Positions 32,508 through 41,602 of a stretch of 64,000 nucleotides of DNA are shown in pieces (positions within the stretch are counted from its first letter, which is position 1; each line of letters starts with the position of its first letter). This DNA comes from CAZYBO01 sp964645205 (GTDB taxonomy: Bacteria > Pseudomonadota > Alphaproteobacteria > Rickettsiales > SXRF01). The translations under genes and the position numbers were made by a program. The stretch lies in contig CAZYBO010000003.1 of the NCBI GenBank assembly GCA_964645205.1, forward strand, positions 310,001-374,000, written 5' to 3'. The notes under the pieces were generated by a model. The model did no database searches, was not told the DNA's origin, and saw only the letters and a list, made by a program, of their open reading frames with translations.

Positions 32508-32936
32508 TTATGAGGTTGATTCGTTTTCTTTGCGGCGATGCTGCTGACCTGCGATTTCGTCGAGCATTACCGTTTCGCGGCGACTGCGTTTTTGCTCTTC
32601 CTTGCGCTTGAATGACGCCAGCGCAAGCTCATATTTTTTTAGCTCGCCAAAAGCAACGGCGATTTCGTCGGCAAGTTTGGCTATCTGTGTATCCAGTGTT
32701 TTCACCTCCTGCGCGATCTGCTCCTGCCTCGCCTTGATGCGCTTAGAGAAGTCGCCGAAGAAGCGCGCCATCTCCGGCTGCGAAGTCGCCATATCCATTT
32801 CCCGCTGCAATTCCTCCTGCAAGCGAGATGACAACAGCAGCATCTGGCTCTTCTGCCCCTCCAGCGCAGCCACCTTGCGGCGCAATTCGTCGAGCGAGCG
32901 CTTGCTCAGCTTGATGAGCGTGGAAAGCCCCTTCAT
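32508..32936 (-). CDS. fliJ: Flagellar export chaperone FliJ
   Basis: The 142-residue coiled-coil protein (LIKLSKRSLDELRRKVAALE, RIKARQEQIAQEVKTLDTQI) sits in the FliH/FliI ATPase complex and helps engage FlhA during flagellar export. Assignment rests on helical pattern, length and position: its ATG overlaps the fliI stop by 4 bp. Confidence 0.82.
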   Translation of the reverse strand: MKGLSTLIKLSKRSLDELRRKVAALEGQKSQMLLLSSRLQEELQREMDMATSQPEMARFFGDFSKRIKARQEQIAQEVKTLDTQIAKLADEIAVAFGELKKYELALASFKRKEEQKRSRRETVMLDEIAGQQHRRKENESTS

Positions 32937-34288
32937 GATTTCATCGCGCGCCAGTTAGGGAGCCCCAGTACGGCGGCAAGTTCGTCATACCCCTTGTCGA
33001 GGGTTGTTTTTTCGTCTTTACGCTGGCGCAGGAAATTTTCCAACGCGGGGTAATATTGGATAGCCTGATCGACGCCGGGATCGCTACCCTTGCGATAAGC
33101 GCCAAGGCGAATCATCTCCGCCATATTTTCATATGTGGACAGTAAGGTGCGCGCCACCTGCACCAGCGCGTTTTCCTGCTCGGAATTACAGTCGGGCATA
33201 GTGCGCGAAACACTGCGCAGAATATTCACTGCGGGAAAACGCCCCCGCTCGGCGATTTCACGGTCGAGTATAATATGCCCGTCGAGAATCCCTCGCACGG
33301 TATCGGATACGGGCTCGTTCGTATCGTCCCCCTCCACCAGCACGGTAAACAGCCCGGTGATAGACCCTTGCCCAGCCTTGCCAGGCCCAGCCCGTTCCAG
33401 CAATTTCGGCAACTCCGCAAACACAGTGGGCGTATACCCCTTACTGGTAGGGGGTTCCCCTGCCGATAAGCCGATTTCGCGCTGCGCCATCGCAAAGCGC
33501 GTGACGCTATCCATCAGGCACAATACGTCTTTGCCTTGATCGCGGAAATACTCGGAGATGGACATGGTAAGATAAGCGCACTGCCTGCGCAGCAGCGCGT
33601 ATTCGCTCGACGTGGCTACCACGATAACCGAGCGTTTCAGCCCCTCCTCGCCGAGATCATCCTCGATGAACTCCTGTAATTCGCGCGACCGTTCGCCCAC
33701 GAGCCCGATGACGTTAACGTCCGCCTGCGAGTTGCGCGCCAGCATCGACATGAGGATGGATTTCCCCACCCCGGAGCCAGCGAAAATACCCATGCGCTGG
33801 CCGCGGCAACACGACAGGAAAGTATTAACTCCGCGTATGCCAAGATTCAGCTTTCCCTTAACGCGCTGGCGCTCGTGCGCCTCCGGCGGCTTATTTCGCA
33901 GCGGGTATGGGATACCCCCCTTGGGTAACGCCCCCTTGCCGTCCACGGGCTCGCCAAGGGCATTGACCACACGCCCGAGCCACGCTTCGCTCGGATAGCA
34001 AACGGAGGCATTTTCCAATAAAATAGCGCGGGCACCCGACCCGATGCCCTCCAAACCGCCAAAAGGCATTAATAATGTCTTGTTTTCCCGAAATCCGACG
34101 ACCTCGGCCATAACCTCGGGGCATTCCCCGCCCATGCCCTTCTGACCCACGATCCGGCAGCGGGCGCCGATACTCAACACCCGTTCCATTCCTACGCATT
34201 CGATCAACATTCCCAACAGGGCGGTCACCGTGCCGGAAACCGTAACATCCTGTATATTGCTTATTTCTTCGAGGCGTAATTGTGACAC
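32933..34288 (-). CDS. fliI: Flagellar export ATPase FliI
   Basis: The 451-residue F1-beta-like ATPase powers type III flagellar export. Walker A is GIFAGSGVGKSIL, Walker B is DVLCLMDSVTRFAMAQREIG, and the conserved PTSKGYTPTVFAELPKLLER is complete. The start is GTG 34288. It forms an operon with fliJ and is divergent from ctrA; no flagellar structural genes are in the window. Confidence 0.95.
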   Translation of the reverse strand: MSQLRLEEISNIQDVTVSGTVTALLGMLIECVGMERVLSIGARCRIVGQKGMGGECPEVMAEVVGFRENKTLLMPFGGLEGIGSGARAILLENASVCYPSEAWLGRVVNALGEPVDGKGALPKGGIPYPLRNKPPEAHERQRVKGKLNLGIRGVNTFLSCCRGQRMGIFAGSGVGKSILMSMLARNSQADVNVIGLVGERSRELQEFIEDDLGEEGLKRSVIVVATSSEYALLRRQCAYLTMSISEYFRDQGKDVLCLMDSVTRFAMAQREIGLSAGEPPTSKGYTPTVFAELPKLLERAGPGKAGQGSITGLFTVLVEGDDTNEPVSDTVRGILDGHIILDREIAERGRFPAVNILRSVSRTMPDCNSEQENALVQVARTLLSTYENMAEMIRLGAYRKGSDPGVDQAIQYYPALENFLRQRKDEKTTLDKGYDELAAVLGLPNWRAMKS

Positions 34289-34396
34289 GGCCTAACCTTT
34301 ACCATTTGACATCTGCCGAATACTCGCTTACAAGCAACTATAGGCTTTTTATTTAGAAAATCACATATAAAGATTGTATACCTAATCTTTTTGTGG

Positions 34397-34411
34397 TTAA
34401 CTAAAAATTAA
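34397..34411. promoter_or_regulatory. CtrA box upstream of ctrA
   Basis: TTAA (34397-34400) and TTAA (34408-34411) are separated by seven bases (CTAAAAA). The site lies 54 bp before the ctrA ATG and between ctrA and fliI, so CtrA may regulate its own gene and possibly fliI, as in Caulobacter. Confidence 0.75.
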
Positions 34412-34464
34412 ATAGTTAATGATTTGTCTGTAAGGGCAAATTAATGCTTTAGGGAGATGAGGCT

Positions 34465-35190
34465 ATGCGCGTTTTACTGGTAGAAGATGATTCATCAACA
34501 GCCAAAGCGATCGAGCTGTCCCTCGCCTCGGAAGGCATTATCTGCGACACTACGCAGTTAGGTGAAGAAGGGCTGGAAATTGGCAAGCTCTATGATTACG
34601 ACATCATTATCCTCGACCTGATGCTGCCCGATATTGACGGGTATGAAGTGCTGCGCCGCTTCCGTGCCGCGCGCGTCACTACCCCGATCCTTATTCTTTC
34701 CGGCCTTTCCGGTCCTGACCAGAAGATCAAGGGTCTCGGCTATGGCGCCGATGATTACCTGACCAAGCCCTTCAACAAGGGCGAGCTGATTGCCCGTATT
34801 CAAGCGATCGTGCGCCGCTCGAAGGGACATTCCGAATCCATCATTCGCACAGGCAAGCTGTCGGTGAACCTCGATACGCGCTCTATCGAAGTAGACGGCA
34901 AGCCCCTGCACCTGACCAGCAAGGAATATAGTATCCTTGAGCTGCTCTCGCTGCGCAAGGGCACCACGCTGACGAAAGAAATGTTCCTCAACCATCTTTA
35001 TGGCGGGATTGACGAACCGGAACTGAAGATCATCGACGTATTCGTGTGCAAGCTGCGCAAGAAGCTCGCCACCGCCGCCGATGGTGAAAACTATATCGAA
35101 ACGGTCTGGGGTCGCGGCTATGTGCTGAAAGACCCTGATCAGGCAGCCCAGTCCGCCGCTGAAAAAGCACGCGCGAACGAAGTCGCTTAG
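34465..35190 (+). CDS. ctrA: Cell-cycle response regulator CtrA
   Basis: The 241-residue OmpR-family regulator has a receiver with MRVLLVEDDSSTAKAIELSL and phosphoacceptor Asp51 (IIILDLMLPDIDG), and switch Lys in LTKPFNKGEL. The DNA-binding half (TSKEYSILELLSLRKGTTLT, then YGGIDEPELKIIDVFVCKLR) matches CtrA and not generic OmpR proteins. CtrA reads TTAA-N7-TTAA and controls division, flagella and polar development in alphaproteobacteria. The protein ends NEVA; a hydrophobic C-terminus is required for ClpXP turnover in Caulobacter. AGGGAGATGAG precedes ATG 34465. The likely phosphodonor ChpT is encoded at 40760-41404. Confidence 0.97.
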   Translation: MRVLLVEDDSSTAKAIELSLASEGIICDTTQLGEEGLEIGKLYDYDIIILDLMLPDIDGYEVLRRFRAARVTTPILILSGLSGPDQKIKGLGYGADDYLTKPFNKGELIARIQAIVRRSKGHSESIIRTGKLSVNLDTRSIEVDGKPLHLTSKEYSILELLSLRKGTTLTKEMFLNHLYGGIDEPELKIIDVFVCKLRKKLATAADGENYIETVWGRGYVLKDPDQAAQSAAEKARANEVA

Positions 35191-35211
35191 GATTTCTCCT
35201 CGGTTACACAC

Positions 35212-35243
35212 TAAAAAAACCAGCCTCCGGGCTGGTTTTTTTA
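35212..35243 (+). terminator. Rho-independent terminator of ctrA
   Basis: Stem AACCAGCC (35218-35225) and GGCTGGTT (35230-35237) with loop TCCG are followed by a T-run. A preceding A-run makes it usable from both strands, for ctrA and the convergent cheR. Confidence 0.95.
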
Positions 35244-35249
35244 TACCTG

Positions 35250-36065
35250 CTATTTGAGCCGGTATGCGCCCCGGAAATCGTCCACTGCGGCAAAGCGTGA
35301 TTGCGGATCGATGAGGCTTTCAGTGGCGCCGATAATCAGGATGCCGCCGGGATTTAGCACGCGCGCCATTTTCTCGGTAATCTGCGCCTTGGTCGCGTCA
35401 TCGAAATAAATAAGCACGTTGCGGCAGAACACGATGTCGAATCTTCCGAGCGACGAATAATCCTCCAGCAGGTTCTGCTGCTTAAACTGCACGGTGGAGC
35501 GCACCGATTCCTTCAACTGCCACGACGTATCCGGCAGCGAGGTAAAATATTTCACCAGCATCTGAATGGGCAAGCCGCGCTGCGCTTCAAACTGCGAATA
35601 AATCCCATCGCGCGCCTTATCCACCACCTTTTTCGCCAAATCGGTGGCGACGATCTCGAAACGCCAGCCGGCCATCTTCGCCCCTTCTTCCAGGATGGTA
35701 AGGGAGATGGAATAGGGTTCCTGCCCCGTCGAACACGCGGCGCTCCACAGGCGTATATGCTTCTGCGCAGCGCATTTCTGCATGAATTCGGGCAGCACGA
35801 TTTTCTTGAGTTGCTCATACGGTTTGATGTCGCGGAAGAAAGACGATTCGTTCGTAGTCATCGCCTCCGTAATATCCACGAGCAGTTCTTCACGCGGCTG
35901 TTTGCGCACCTGCTCACATAGCTGCGCGATGTCTTGCAGACCGCAGCTACGCGCAATCGGCAGCAGGCGGCTTTCGATCAAGTATGCCTTGTCGTCGGTC
36001 AGCGCCAGACCGGAGCGCTTCTTTAACAAATCGGAGAGGAAGGTAAAATCGGCGGGTTGCATCAT
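35250..36065 (-). CDS. cheR: Chemotaxis protein methyltransferase CheR
   Basis: The 271-residue SAM-dependent enzyme methylates receptor glutamates. It has the N-terminal helical domain (FTFLSDLLKKRSGLALTDDK) and the catalytic domain: TTNESSFFRDIKPYEQLKKI, RLWSAACSTGQEPYSISLTI, FDIVFCRNVLIYFDD. It overlaps the cheB stop by 4 bp and is the last gene of the che operon. Confidence 0.97.
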   Translation of the reverse strand: MMQPADFTFLSDLLKKRSGLALTDDKAYLIESRLLPIARSCGLQDIAQLCEQVRKQPREELLVDITEAMTTNESSFFRDIKPYEQLKKIVLPEFMQKCAAQKHIRLWSAACSTGQEPYSISLTILEEGAKMAGWRFEIVATDLAKKVVDKARDGIYSQFEAQRGLPIQMLVKYFTSLPDTSWQLKESVRSTVQFKQQNLLEDYSSLGRFDIVFCRNVLIYFDDATKAQITEKMARVLNPGGILIIGATESLIDPQSRFAAVDDFRGAYRLK

Positions 36066-37156
36066 GCGCCTTCAATCTGCTGGATGATGTACTTGCCGAT
36101 ATCCGTCAGCGGCAGTATAGCGCGGCACAAGCCCTGCTCCGCCACCGCCTTGGGCATGCCGTAAACGACGCTGCTCGCTTCATCCTGCGCGATCACGCTT
36201 CCTCCCGCCGCCACCACGACTTTCGCCCCCTCCATACCGTCCTGCCCCATGCCGGTCAGTACAACCACCAGCAAGTGTTTTCCATATATCCGGCTGAGCG
36301 AGCGCAACATCGGATCGGCGGCCGGACGGCAAAAATTCTCCTGCGCATCCTGATTGATACGCAACAGCACCCTGCCATCGCCGGTCGCTTCGGCAAGCAT
36401 ATGAAAATCCCCCGGCGCAAGATAGGCATGGCCTGCCACCGCTGTCTCACCGTCTTTGGCTTCCGCACATACGCGTCGTCCGGCTTTGCCGATATGGTCG
36501 GCAAGTATGGTAGTGAATGTCGGCGGCATATGCTGCGTGATGAATATCGGAACGCCCTGAATACGTCCCGCAAGAGCTTCAAACAGGGTAAGCAGAGCCT
36601 GCGGCCCACCGGTGGACGAGGCGATCGCCAGCGCTTTCACACCGATTTGCCGCAACGGAATATTCGCATGCGGCGCAAGCTGGATGGGGGCGACGGGTTT
36701 GGGCGGCGGCACCACCACCTGCGGCGCAGACGGCGCACTGACTGGCGTAAGCGCGTGAATGCCCGCCAACGCGGTGATTTTATCGCGCAGCTCGCGGTAA
36801 AATACCTCGGCCTCATTTCCCGATTTCGCCGACGGTTTCGCAAGCGTATCCGCTGCGCCGAGCGCAAGCGCCTTCAGGCTGATTTCCGCATTGCGCAGGC
36901 TGAGCGTGGAAGCGATGATCACTTTGCTCTTCGGCGATATTTTCAATAGGTGCGGCAGCGCCGTCATACCATCCATCACCGGCATCTCAATATCGAGGAC
37001 GATAACATCCGGCAATGATTCCCCCGCCATGCGAATAGCCATCTCACCGTTGGCAGCCGTGCCGCAGATTTCGATTCGCGTGTCGGTAGTCAGCGCCTTG
37101 ACCATCAGGCCGCGTATAACCGCAGAATCATCAACAATGAGAACTTTTACCGGCAC
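36062..37156 (-). CDS. cheB: Chemotaxis methylesterase CheB
   Basis: The 364-residue protein has an N-terminal receiver (VIVLDIEMPVMDG, Asp about 55) and a C-terminal methylesterase domain with catalytic Ser in AIASSTGGPQALL, His in FITQHMPPTFT and Asp in TGMGQDGMEGAK. The start is GTG 37156. A proline-rich linker (PPPKPVAPIQL) joins the domains. CheB removes methyl groups from receptors when phosphorylated by CheA. Confidence 0.97.
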   Translation of the reverse strand: MPVKVLIVDDSAVIRGLMVKALTTDTRIEICGTAANGEMAIRMAGESLPDVIVLDIEMPVMDGMTALPHLLKISPKSKVIIASTLSLRNAEISLKALALGAADTLAKPSAKSGNEAEVFYRELRDKITALAGIHALTPVSAPSAPQVVVPPPKPVAPIQLAPHANIPLRQIGVKALAIASSTGGPQALLTLFEALAGRIQGVPIFITQHMPPTFTTILADHIGKAGRRVCAEAKDGETAVAGHAYLAPGDFHMLAEATGDGRVLLRINQDAQENFCRPAADPMLRSLSRIYGKHLLVVVLTGMGQDGMEGAKVVVAAGGSVIAQDEASSVVYGMPKAVAEQGLCRAILPLTDIGKYIIQQIEGA

Positions 37157-37182
37157 TCGTATGTCTTTCGCTTAAATAGCCG

Positions 37183-37548
37183 TTATATCATGCCGATCTG
37201 TAGCAGCTTGCCTTTGATAATCTCTGCATCGAACGGTTTCATGACATATTCGTCCGCACCTGCGGAAAGCGCCTGCATGATGTTGCTCATCTCACTTTCG
37301 GTCGTGCAGAAAATCACTTTCGGCACATTCCCTTCCGGCATAGCGCGCAGCGCCTTGATGAATTCCAGCCCGTTCATGACCGGCATATGCCAATCGAGCA
37401 GGATCAGCGGCGGTTTGCTGGCCTGGCAATAGGTTGCGGCCTGCTGGCCATCTTCTGCTTCAGCAACTTCAAAACCAAGTTCTTCCATGATACGGCGCTC
37501 AAGTTTGCGCACGACTTTTGAATCATCTACAATAAGACAAATGGGCAT
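37183..37548 (-). CDS. cheY: Chemotaxis response regulator CheY
   Basis: The 121-residue single receiver domain carries the acid pair IVDDS, phosphoacceptor in LILLDWHMPVMNG, switch Thr/Ser in VIFCTTESEM and Lys in YVMKPFDAE. It is 5 bp downstream of cheW. It is the diffusible signal to the flagellar motor or a phosphate sink. Confidence 0.95.
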   Translation of the reverse strand: MPICLIVDDSKVVRKLERRIMEELGFEVAEAEDGQQAATYCQASKPPLILLDWHMPVMNGLEFIKALRAMPEGNVPKVIFCTTESEMSNIMQALSAGADEYVMKPFDAEIIKGKLLQIGMI

Positions 37549-37553
37549 AGAAC

Positions 37554-38021
37554 CTACAGCGATAAGAGGGCGTTTATATCCATAATCACAAGAAGTTCGC
37601 CCGCTAGTTTATGGATGCCCGACGAGACATCCCTCCACGCGCCGTTCAGGTTACTGGGCGTTTTCTCGATCGCAGACGGCGGAACAGTAAGCACCTCGCC
37701 TACGTTATCCACCAGAAGGCTGTAAAGTTCGTTGCGATACTCCACGACCACGAACATGTAGTTATCGTTCGTATTTTTAGACGGTAGCGCAAGACGCTTG
37801 CGCACGTCGATAACCGTGACGATGCGTCCGCGCAGGTTAAGCGATCCAGCCACTTCCGCAGGCGCAAGCGGAATGCGCGTAATCATCTGCTGGCGCAGCA
37901 CGTCGCGTACATGCTTCACCGACACACCGATCAGTTGCTGTTCGATGCGCATGGTAACATACATATTTTCCTGCGTGCCGTGCATGCTGCGCTCCAGCAC
38001 ATTCATCGCGCTCGTACTCAT
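37554..38021 (-). CDS. cheW: Chemotaxis adaptor CheW
   Basis: The 155-residue adaptor links receptors to CheA. The SH3-like fold shows ENMYVTMRIEQQLIGVSVKH, AGSLNLRGRIVTVIDVRKRL and YSLLVDNVGEVLTV. I use ATG 38021, which overlaps the cheA stop as ATGA; an ATG 30 bases upstream inside cheA is less likely. Confidence 0.95.
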   Translation of the reverse strand: MSTSAMNVLERSMHGTQENMYVTMRIEQQLIGVSVKHVRDVLRQQMITRIPLAPAEVAGSLNLRGRIVTVIDVRKRLALPSKNTNDNYMFVVVEYRNELYSLLVDNVGEVLTVPPSAIEKTPSNLNGAWRDVSSGIHKLAGELLVIMDINALLSL

Positions 38022-40714
38022 GCGGCTACCTCCCTGCTTTCGGTGAGGCAATGGGAGAGCGACTCCAGCAGCCCCGGCCGGTCGGTTTTATTGATACAGT
38101 CGTACATGCCTACCGATTTGCCTTTTTTGATAATATCCTCACTGAGCGACGAGGTGTAGGCCACGATGGGAATGGACGCGTATTGCGGATTGCTCCTGCA
38201 GGCCTGCGTGAACTCAAACCCGTCCATGCCCGGCATTTCAATATCGGTGACGATAATATCGTATTTGCCGCCCTTCGACAGCTCGGCAATCCCTTCCTGC
38301 CCGCTTTCGACGGAGGTTACCTTATAACCCGCGGCGGTAAGGAACGGTACGGTCAGATTGCGGAAGAACGGGCTGTCCTCAAGGAAAAGCAGGCGATTGG
38401 ACTTGATCTTGTCCTTGTTTACGAACGCATGCTCATGCACCGCTTCATCCACCAGATCTGCCAGCAGGTAGCCGACATCAACCACATCGGTCGTTTTTCC
38501 GGCGATCACCATGCTGCCTAAATAACCATGCTGCTTCGCTTCTTCCGAAGACAGCTTGATGTCGAATGGCGCGTGGACAATATCGACGATTTCACCTACC
38601 ACCAGCCCGATCACTTTCTTGTCGTAGGTAAATACCACGACATCGACATTGCCGCTGTCGGGAATGGAAAACGCGTCTCCCAGCGTGATAAGCCGCATCA
38701 GCTCGCCGCGATACTGCACCACGGGGTAATCGTCGGCGCACTCTATATCCTTGACGTCGATTTCTTCCAGTCGCGATACCAGTTCCAGCGGCACCGCCTT
38801 GGGTGCGCCTTTGCCGAGACCGAACAGCAGGAAGCTGAGGAGTTTCTTGTCGTCGATCCCTTCGGCTTCCTTCGCCGCCGCTTCCGCATGCGTCCCGCCG
38901 CTGCCAAGCTCTACGCTGCCCAGCGCGCGCGCCAGTCCGTTCGGATCCAGAATCATGATGACACTGCCATCGCCCAAAATGGTATTGCCGGAATAAAGCG
39001 GGATGCCTTTGAGAATCTCCGCCACCGGCTTGACCACGATTTCCTCGGTGTCGTACACGCGGTCGATCACCACGCCGAAATCGTAATTGCCCACTTTACA
39101 CACCGCGATAAACATTTCCTTCTGCATCATCGCCGTGCGGTCGGCAGGAATATCGAGCACTTCCGACAGCACCGTCAGCGGTAGGAGTTTATCGCGCAGA
39201 CGAAGCACCAGAGCCGAGTTTATCATTTCCAGCTCCAACCCGGAACCAGGCATGGTGCGCACCATCTCCACGACGTTGAGCTGCGGAATAGCGAATTTCT
39301 GGCCGCTGGCTTCGACGATAAGCACAGATACGATCGCAAGCGTGAGCGGTATTTTGATAGCGATCTTAGAGCCTTTGCCCCATGTGGAGTCCAACTCAAT
39401 GGCGCCGCCGATTTTCTGGATATTGGTTTTAACTACGTCCATGCCGACGCCGCGACCGGATACGCTGGTCACTTTCTCAGCGGTGGAGAAGCCCGCGTGG
39501 AATACGAACTGCGCGATCTGCTTTTCGCTCATCGCCTCCAGCGACGCTTCCGTGGCAAGCCCGTTGGCGATGGCTTTTTGCTTCACGCGCTCAATGTTGA
39601 TACCACGGCCATCGTCGATGATCTCGATAATAATATGACCGCCTTCATGGAAAGCCGACAGCGTCACCGTGCCGGTTTCACCCTTGCCGTTCGCCTTGCG
39701 GTCAGCGGGCGTTTCCAACCCGTGATCGCATGAATTGCGCACCATATGCGTCAACGGATCCTTGATGACTTCGAGCAACTGGCGGTCAAGCTCCGTTTCC
39801 GCGCCAAGCATGCGCAGCTCGATTTTTTTACCGAGTTCCATCGAAAGATCGCGGATCAGGCGCGGGAATTTCGACCACGCATTGCCGATCGGCTGCATGC
39901 GCGTTTTCATTACGCCTTCCTGAAGTTCCGTGGTGATATGGCTGAGCTGCTGCAACGGCGTGAGGAACTCCTTGTCGTCGCGCGTACGCACGATCTGCAT
40001 GAGCTGGTTGCGGGTAAGCACCAGTTCGCTCACCATCTGCATCAGGTTCTCCAGCACATCGATATTCACGCGTATGCTTTGCGTAGCGCCAGCGCCTTCC
40101 TTCTGGTCGCCGGACGCTTCCTTGGCTTCCGCCTTGGGCGCAACTGGTGCGGCAACCGCCACGGGAGCGGCGGGCTTTATATCCACCAGCTCTGCAACGG
40201 GCTTAGGCGTAGCAGGTGCGGCAGCGGCAGCGGCTTCCAGCGCCGCCAGATCGTCATCGCCACGAAAATGCGGGAATGCGGGTGCGGCTTCGGCCGGAGC
40301 TTTTTCCATCGGAGCGGCATCGCCGCCTTCGAGCTTGCCGTGATCGGCATAATAGTTGAGGCGCGTGGTAAGGTCGGTGTCGTCGCCTTCCTGTTCCTTG
40401 CCGTTGGCGCTCAGGTAATCGATAAGGCCTTTGATCTTGTCGAGCGATTCCAAAATGAGGCTGATAGCCTGCGGCGTGGCGTCGAGTTTTTTGTCACGGA
40501 TTTTACCCAGCACGTTTTCCGAGGCGTGCGCGATATGTTCCAGACGTGGTAGACCTAAGAAGCCGCACGTGCCTTTGATAGTGTGAACGATGCGGAAAAT
40601 ATTCCCCAAGATCGCGGCATTTTCCGGGTTCTGTTCCAGGCTGATAAGCTCCTGGTCAAGGACGGAAAGGCTTTCTACCGTTTCCGTGATAAACTCGCCG
40701 ATCAAATCATCCAT
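38018..40714 (-). CDS. cheA: Hybrid CheA histidine kinase with extra CheW and receiver domains
   Basis: The 898-residue protein is longer than standard CheA (about 650-700). Domains in order: HPt (His44 in IFRIVHTIKGTCGFLG), a Pro/Ala-rich linker (about 120-215), dimerisation helices (VNIDVLENLMQMVSELVLTR), HATPase (HMVRNSCDHGLETP, DDGRGINIER, GRGVGMDVVK), a CheW-like P5 (about 500-600), a second CheW-like domain (about 640-740) and a C-terminal receiver (IIVTDIEMPGMDGFEF). The receiver may act as a phosphate sink or adaptation element, as in FrzE-like or CheA-CheY fusions. It is transcribed first in the che operon and precedes cheW by a 4-bp overlap. Confidence 0.95.
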   Translation of the reverse strand: MDDLIGEFITETVESLSVLDQELISLEQNPENAAILGNIFRIVHTIKGTCGFLGLPRLEHIAHASENVLGKIRDKKLDATPQAISLILESLDKIKGLIDYLSANGKEQEGDDTDLTTRLNYYADHGKLEGGDAAPMEKAPAEAAPAFPHFRGDDDLAALEAAAAAAPATPKPVAELVDIKPAAPVAVAAPVAPKAEAKEASGDQKEGAGATQSIRVNIDVLENLMQMVSELVLTRNQLMQIVRTRDDKEFLTPLQQLSHITTELQEGVMKTRMQPIGNAWSKFPRLIRDLSMELGKKIELRMLGAETELDRQLLEVIKDPLTHMVRNSCDHGLETPADRKANGKGETGTVTLSAFHEGGHIIIEIIDDGRGINIERVKQKAIANGLATEASLEAMSEKQIAQFVFHAGFSTAEKVTSVSGRGVGMDVVKTNIQKIGGAIELDSTWGKGSKIAIKIPLTLAIVSVLIVEASGQKFAIPQLNVVEMVRTMPGSGLELEMINSALVLRLRDKLLPLTVLSEVLDIPADRTAMMQKEMFIAVCKVGNYDFGVVIDRVYDTEEIVVKPVAEILKGIPLYSGNTILGDGSVIMILDPNGLARALGSVELGSGGTHAEAAAKEAEGIDDKKLLSFLLFGLGKGAPKAVPLELVSRLEEIDVKDIECADDYPVVQYRGELMRLITLGDAFSIPDSGNVDVVVFTYDKKVIGLVVGEIVDIVHAPFDIKLSSEEAKQHGYLGSMVIAGKTTDVVDVGYLLADLVDEAVHEHAFVNKDKIKSNRLLFLEDSPFFRNLTVPFLTAAGYKVTSVESGQEGIAELSKGGKYDIIVTDIEMPGMDGFEFTQACRSNPQYASIPIVAYTSSLSEDIIKKGKSVGMYDCINKTDRPGLLESLSHCLTESREVAA

Positions 40715-40759
40715 AATACTCTCCGCTAAACTACATGCTTAAGTGCGATACCCTATTCA

Positions 40760-41404
40760 TCATCCCAACGTTTGCGTAACCGATAGTTGCAATTCATCAG
40801 CGCCTGCCACAAAGCTCACAGCCGAGGCAAGTTCCTCCGCGTAACACCGCGTCAGGTAAAGCTGGATATTTTTAGGCGTGAGCTCAGCTTGAGGCACAGG
40901 CTCGGTGAGCATTTTTTCAACGTCCTTATCCCATTTGAGACCCGCCCCCTGCGCACTGACCCGCACATGCCGCTTCTGTCCGTCACCGGTGATGCGCACC
41001 GCAACCGTGCCGCCGCGTATAAGCGTGCCCGACGCGATGATCAGCAGGTTGAAAATCAGGCGCGACATTTTCACGCTGATAGACACGCCCGCCGAATCGG
41101 TATGGCTGTCCGGCCAATCGAGGGTAATTTTGCTGCCGACGAAAAAATCCATCGCCAGTTTTTGTTTTTCTGCGAGGTTGGCCTCGCCGTGGTCGTTGAC
41201 CTTGCCGTAAGCCACGCGGTAAAATTGCAACCGCGCGACGGCGGAGAATGCGCTGCTGACGATCAGCTCGACCGCCTGCCCCTGCATGTTGAACCCCTCC
41301 TCCGCGAGGAATTCGGCGCCGTTATTGACCGCACCGATAGGCCCGGTCAGGTCATGGCAAAGGCGGGTGCACAGCAGTTCCGCAATTCGTAACGACTCAA
41401 TCAT
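40760..41404 (-). CDS. chpT: Histidine phosphotransferase ChpT
   Basis: The 214-residue protein has the ChpT H-box LLCTRLCHDLTGPIGAVNNG (His17) and a degenerate ATPase-like C-terminal domain. In Caulobacter ChpT carries phosphate from CckA to CtrA and CpdR. It lies upstream of cheA (45 bp) on the same strand and 5.6 kb from ctrA, so the cell-cycle relay and chemotaxis genes are physically linked here. Confidence 0.9.
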   Translation of the reverse strand: MIESLRIAELLCTRLCHDLTGPIGAVNNGAEFLAEEGFNMQGQAVELIVSSAFSAVARLQFYRVAYGKVNDHGEANLAEKQKLAMDFFVGSKITLDWPDSHTDSAGVSISVKMSRLIFNLLIIASGTLIRGGTVAVRITGDGQKRHVRVSAQGAGLKWDKDVEKMLTEPVPQAELTPKNIQLYLTRCYAEELASAVSFVAGADELQLSVTQTLG

Positions 41405-41602
41405 TGTTTATTCAATCGCTTAGTAACTTGCTAAAAAATGGCAGATTGCCACCCTCCTACTATTTCCTACAAAGATAAATATTTAGTAAATATATAGAAT
41501 ATATCCTCATGTGGCAGGTAAGGGCTGTGTTTGACTATGGCGCAGGAATGCGCATACTCCTGCGTGTACCCTACCTGTTTACAACCGCAACCCGTAACCC
41601 CG

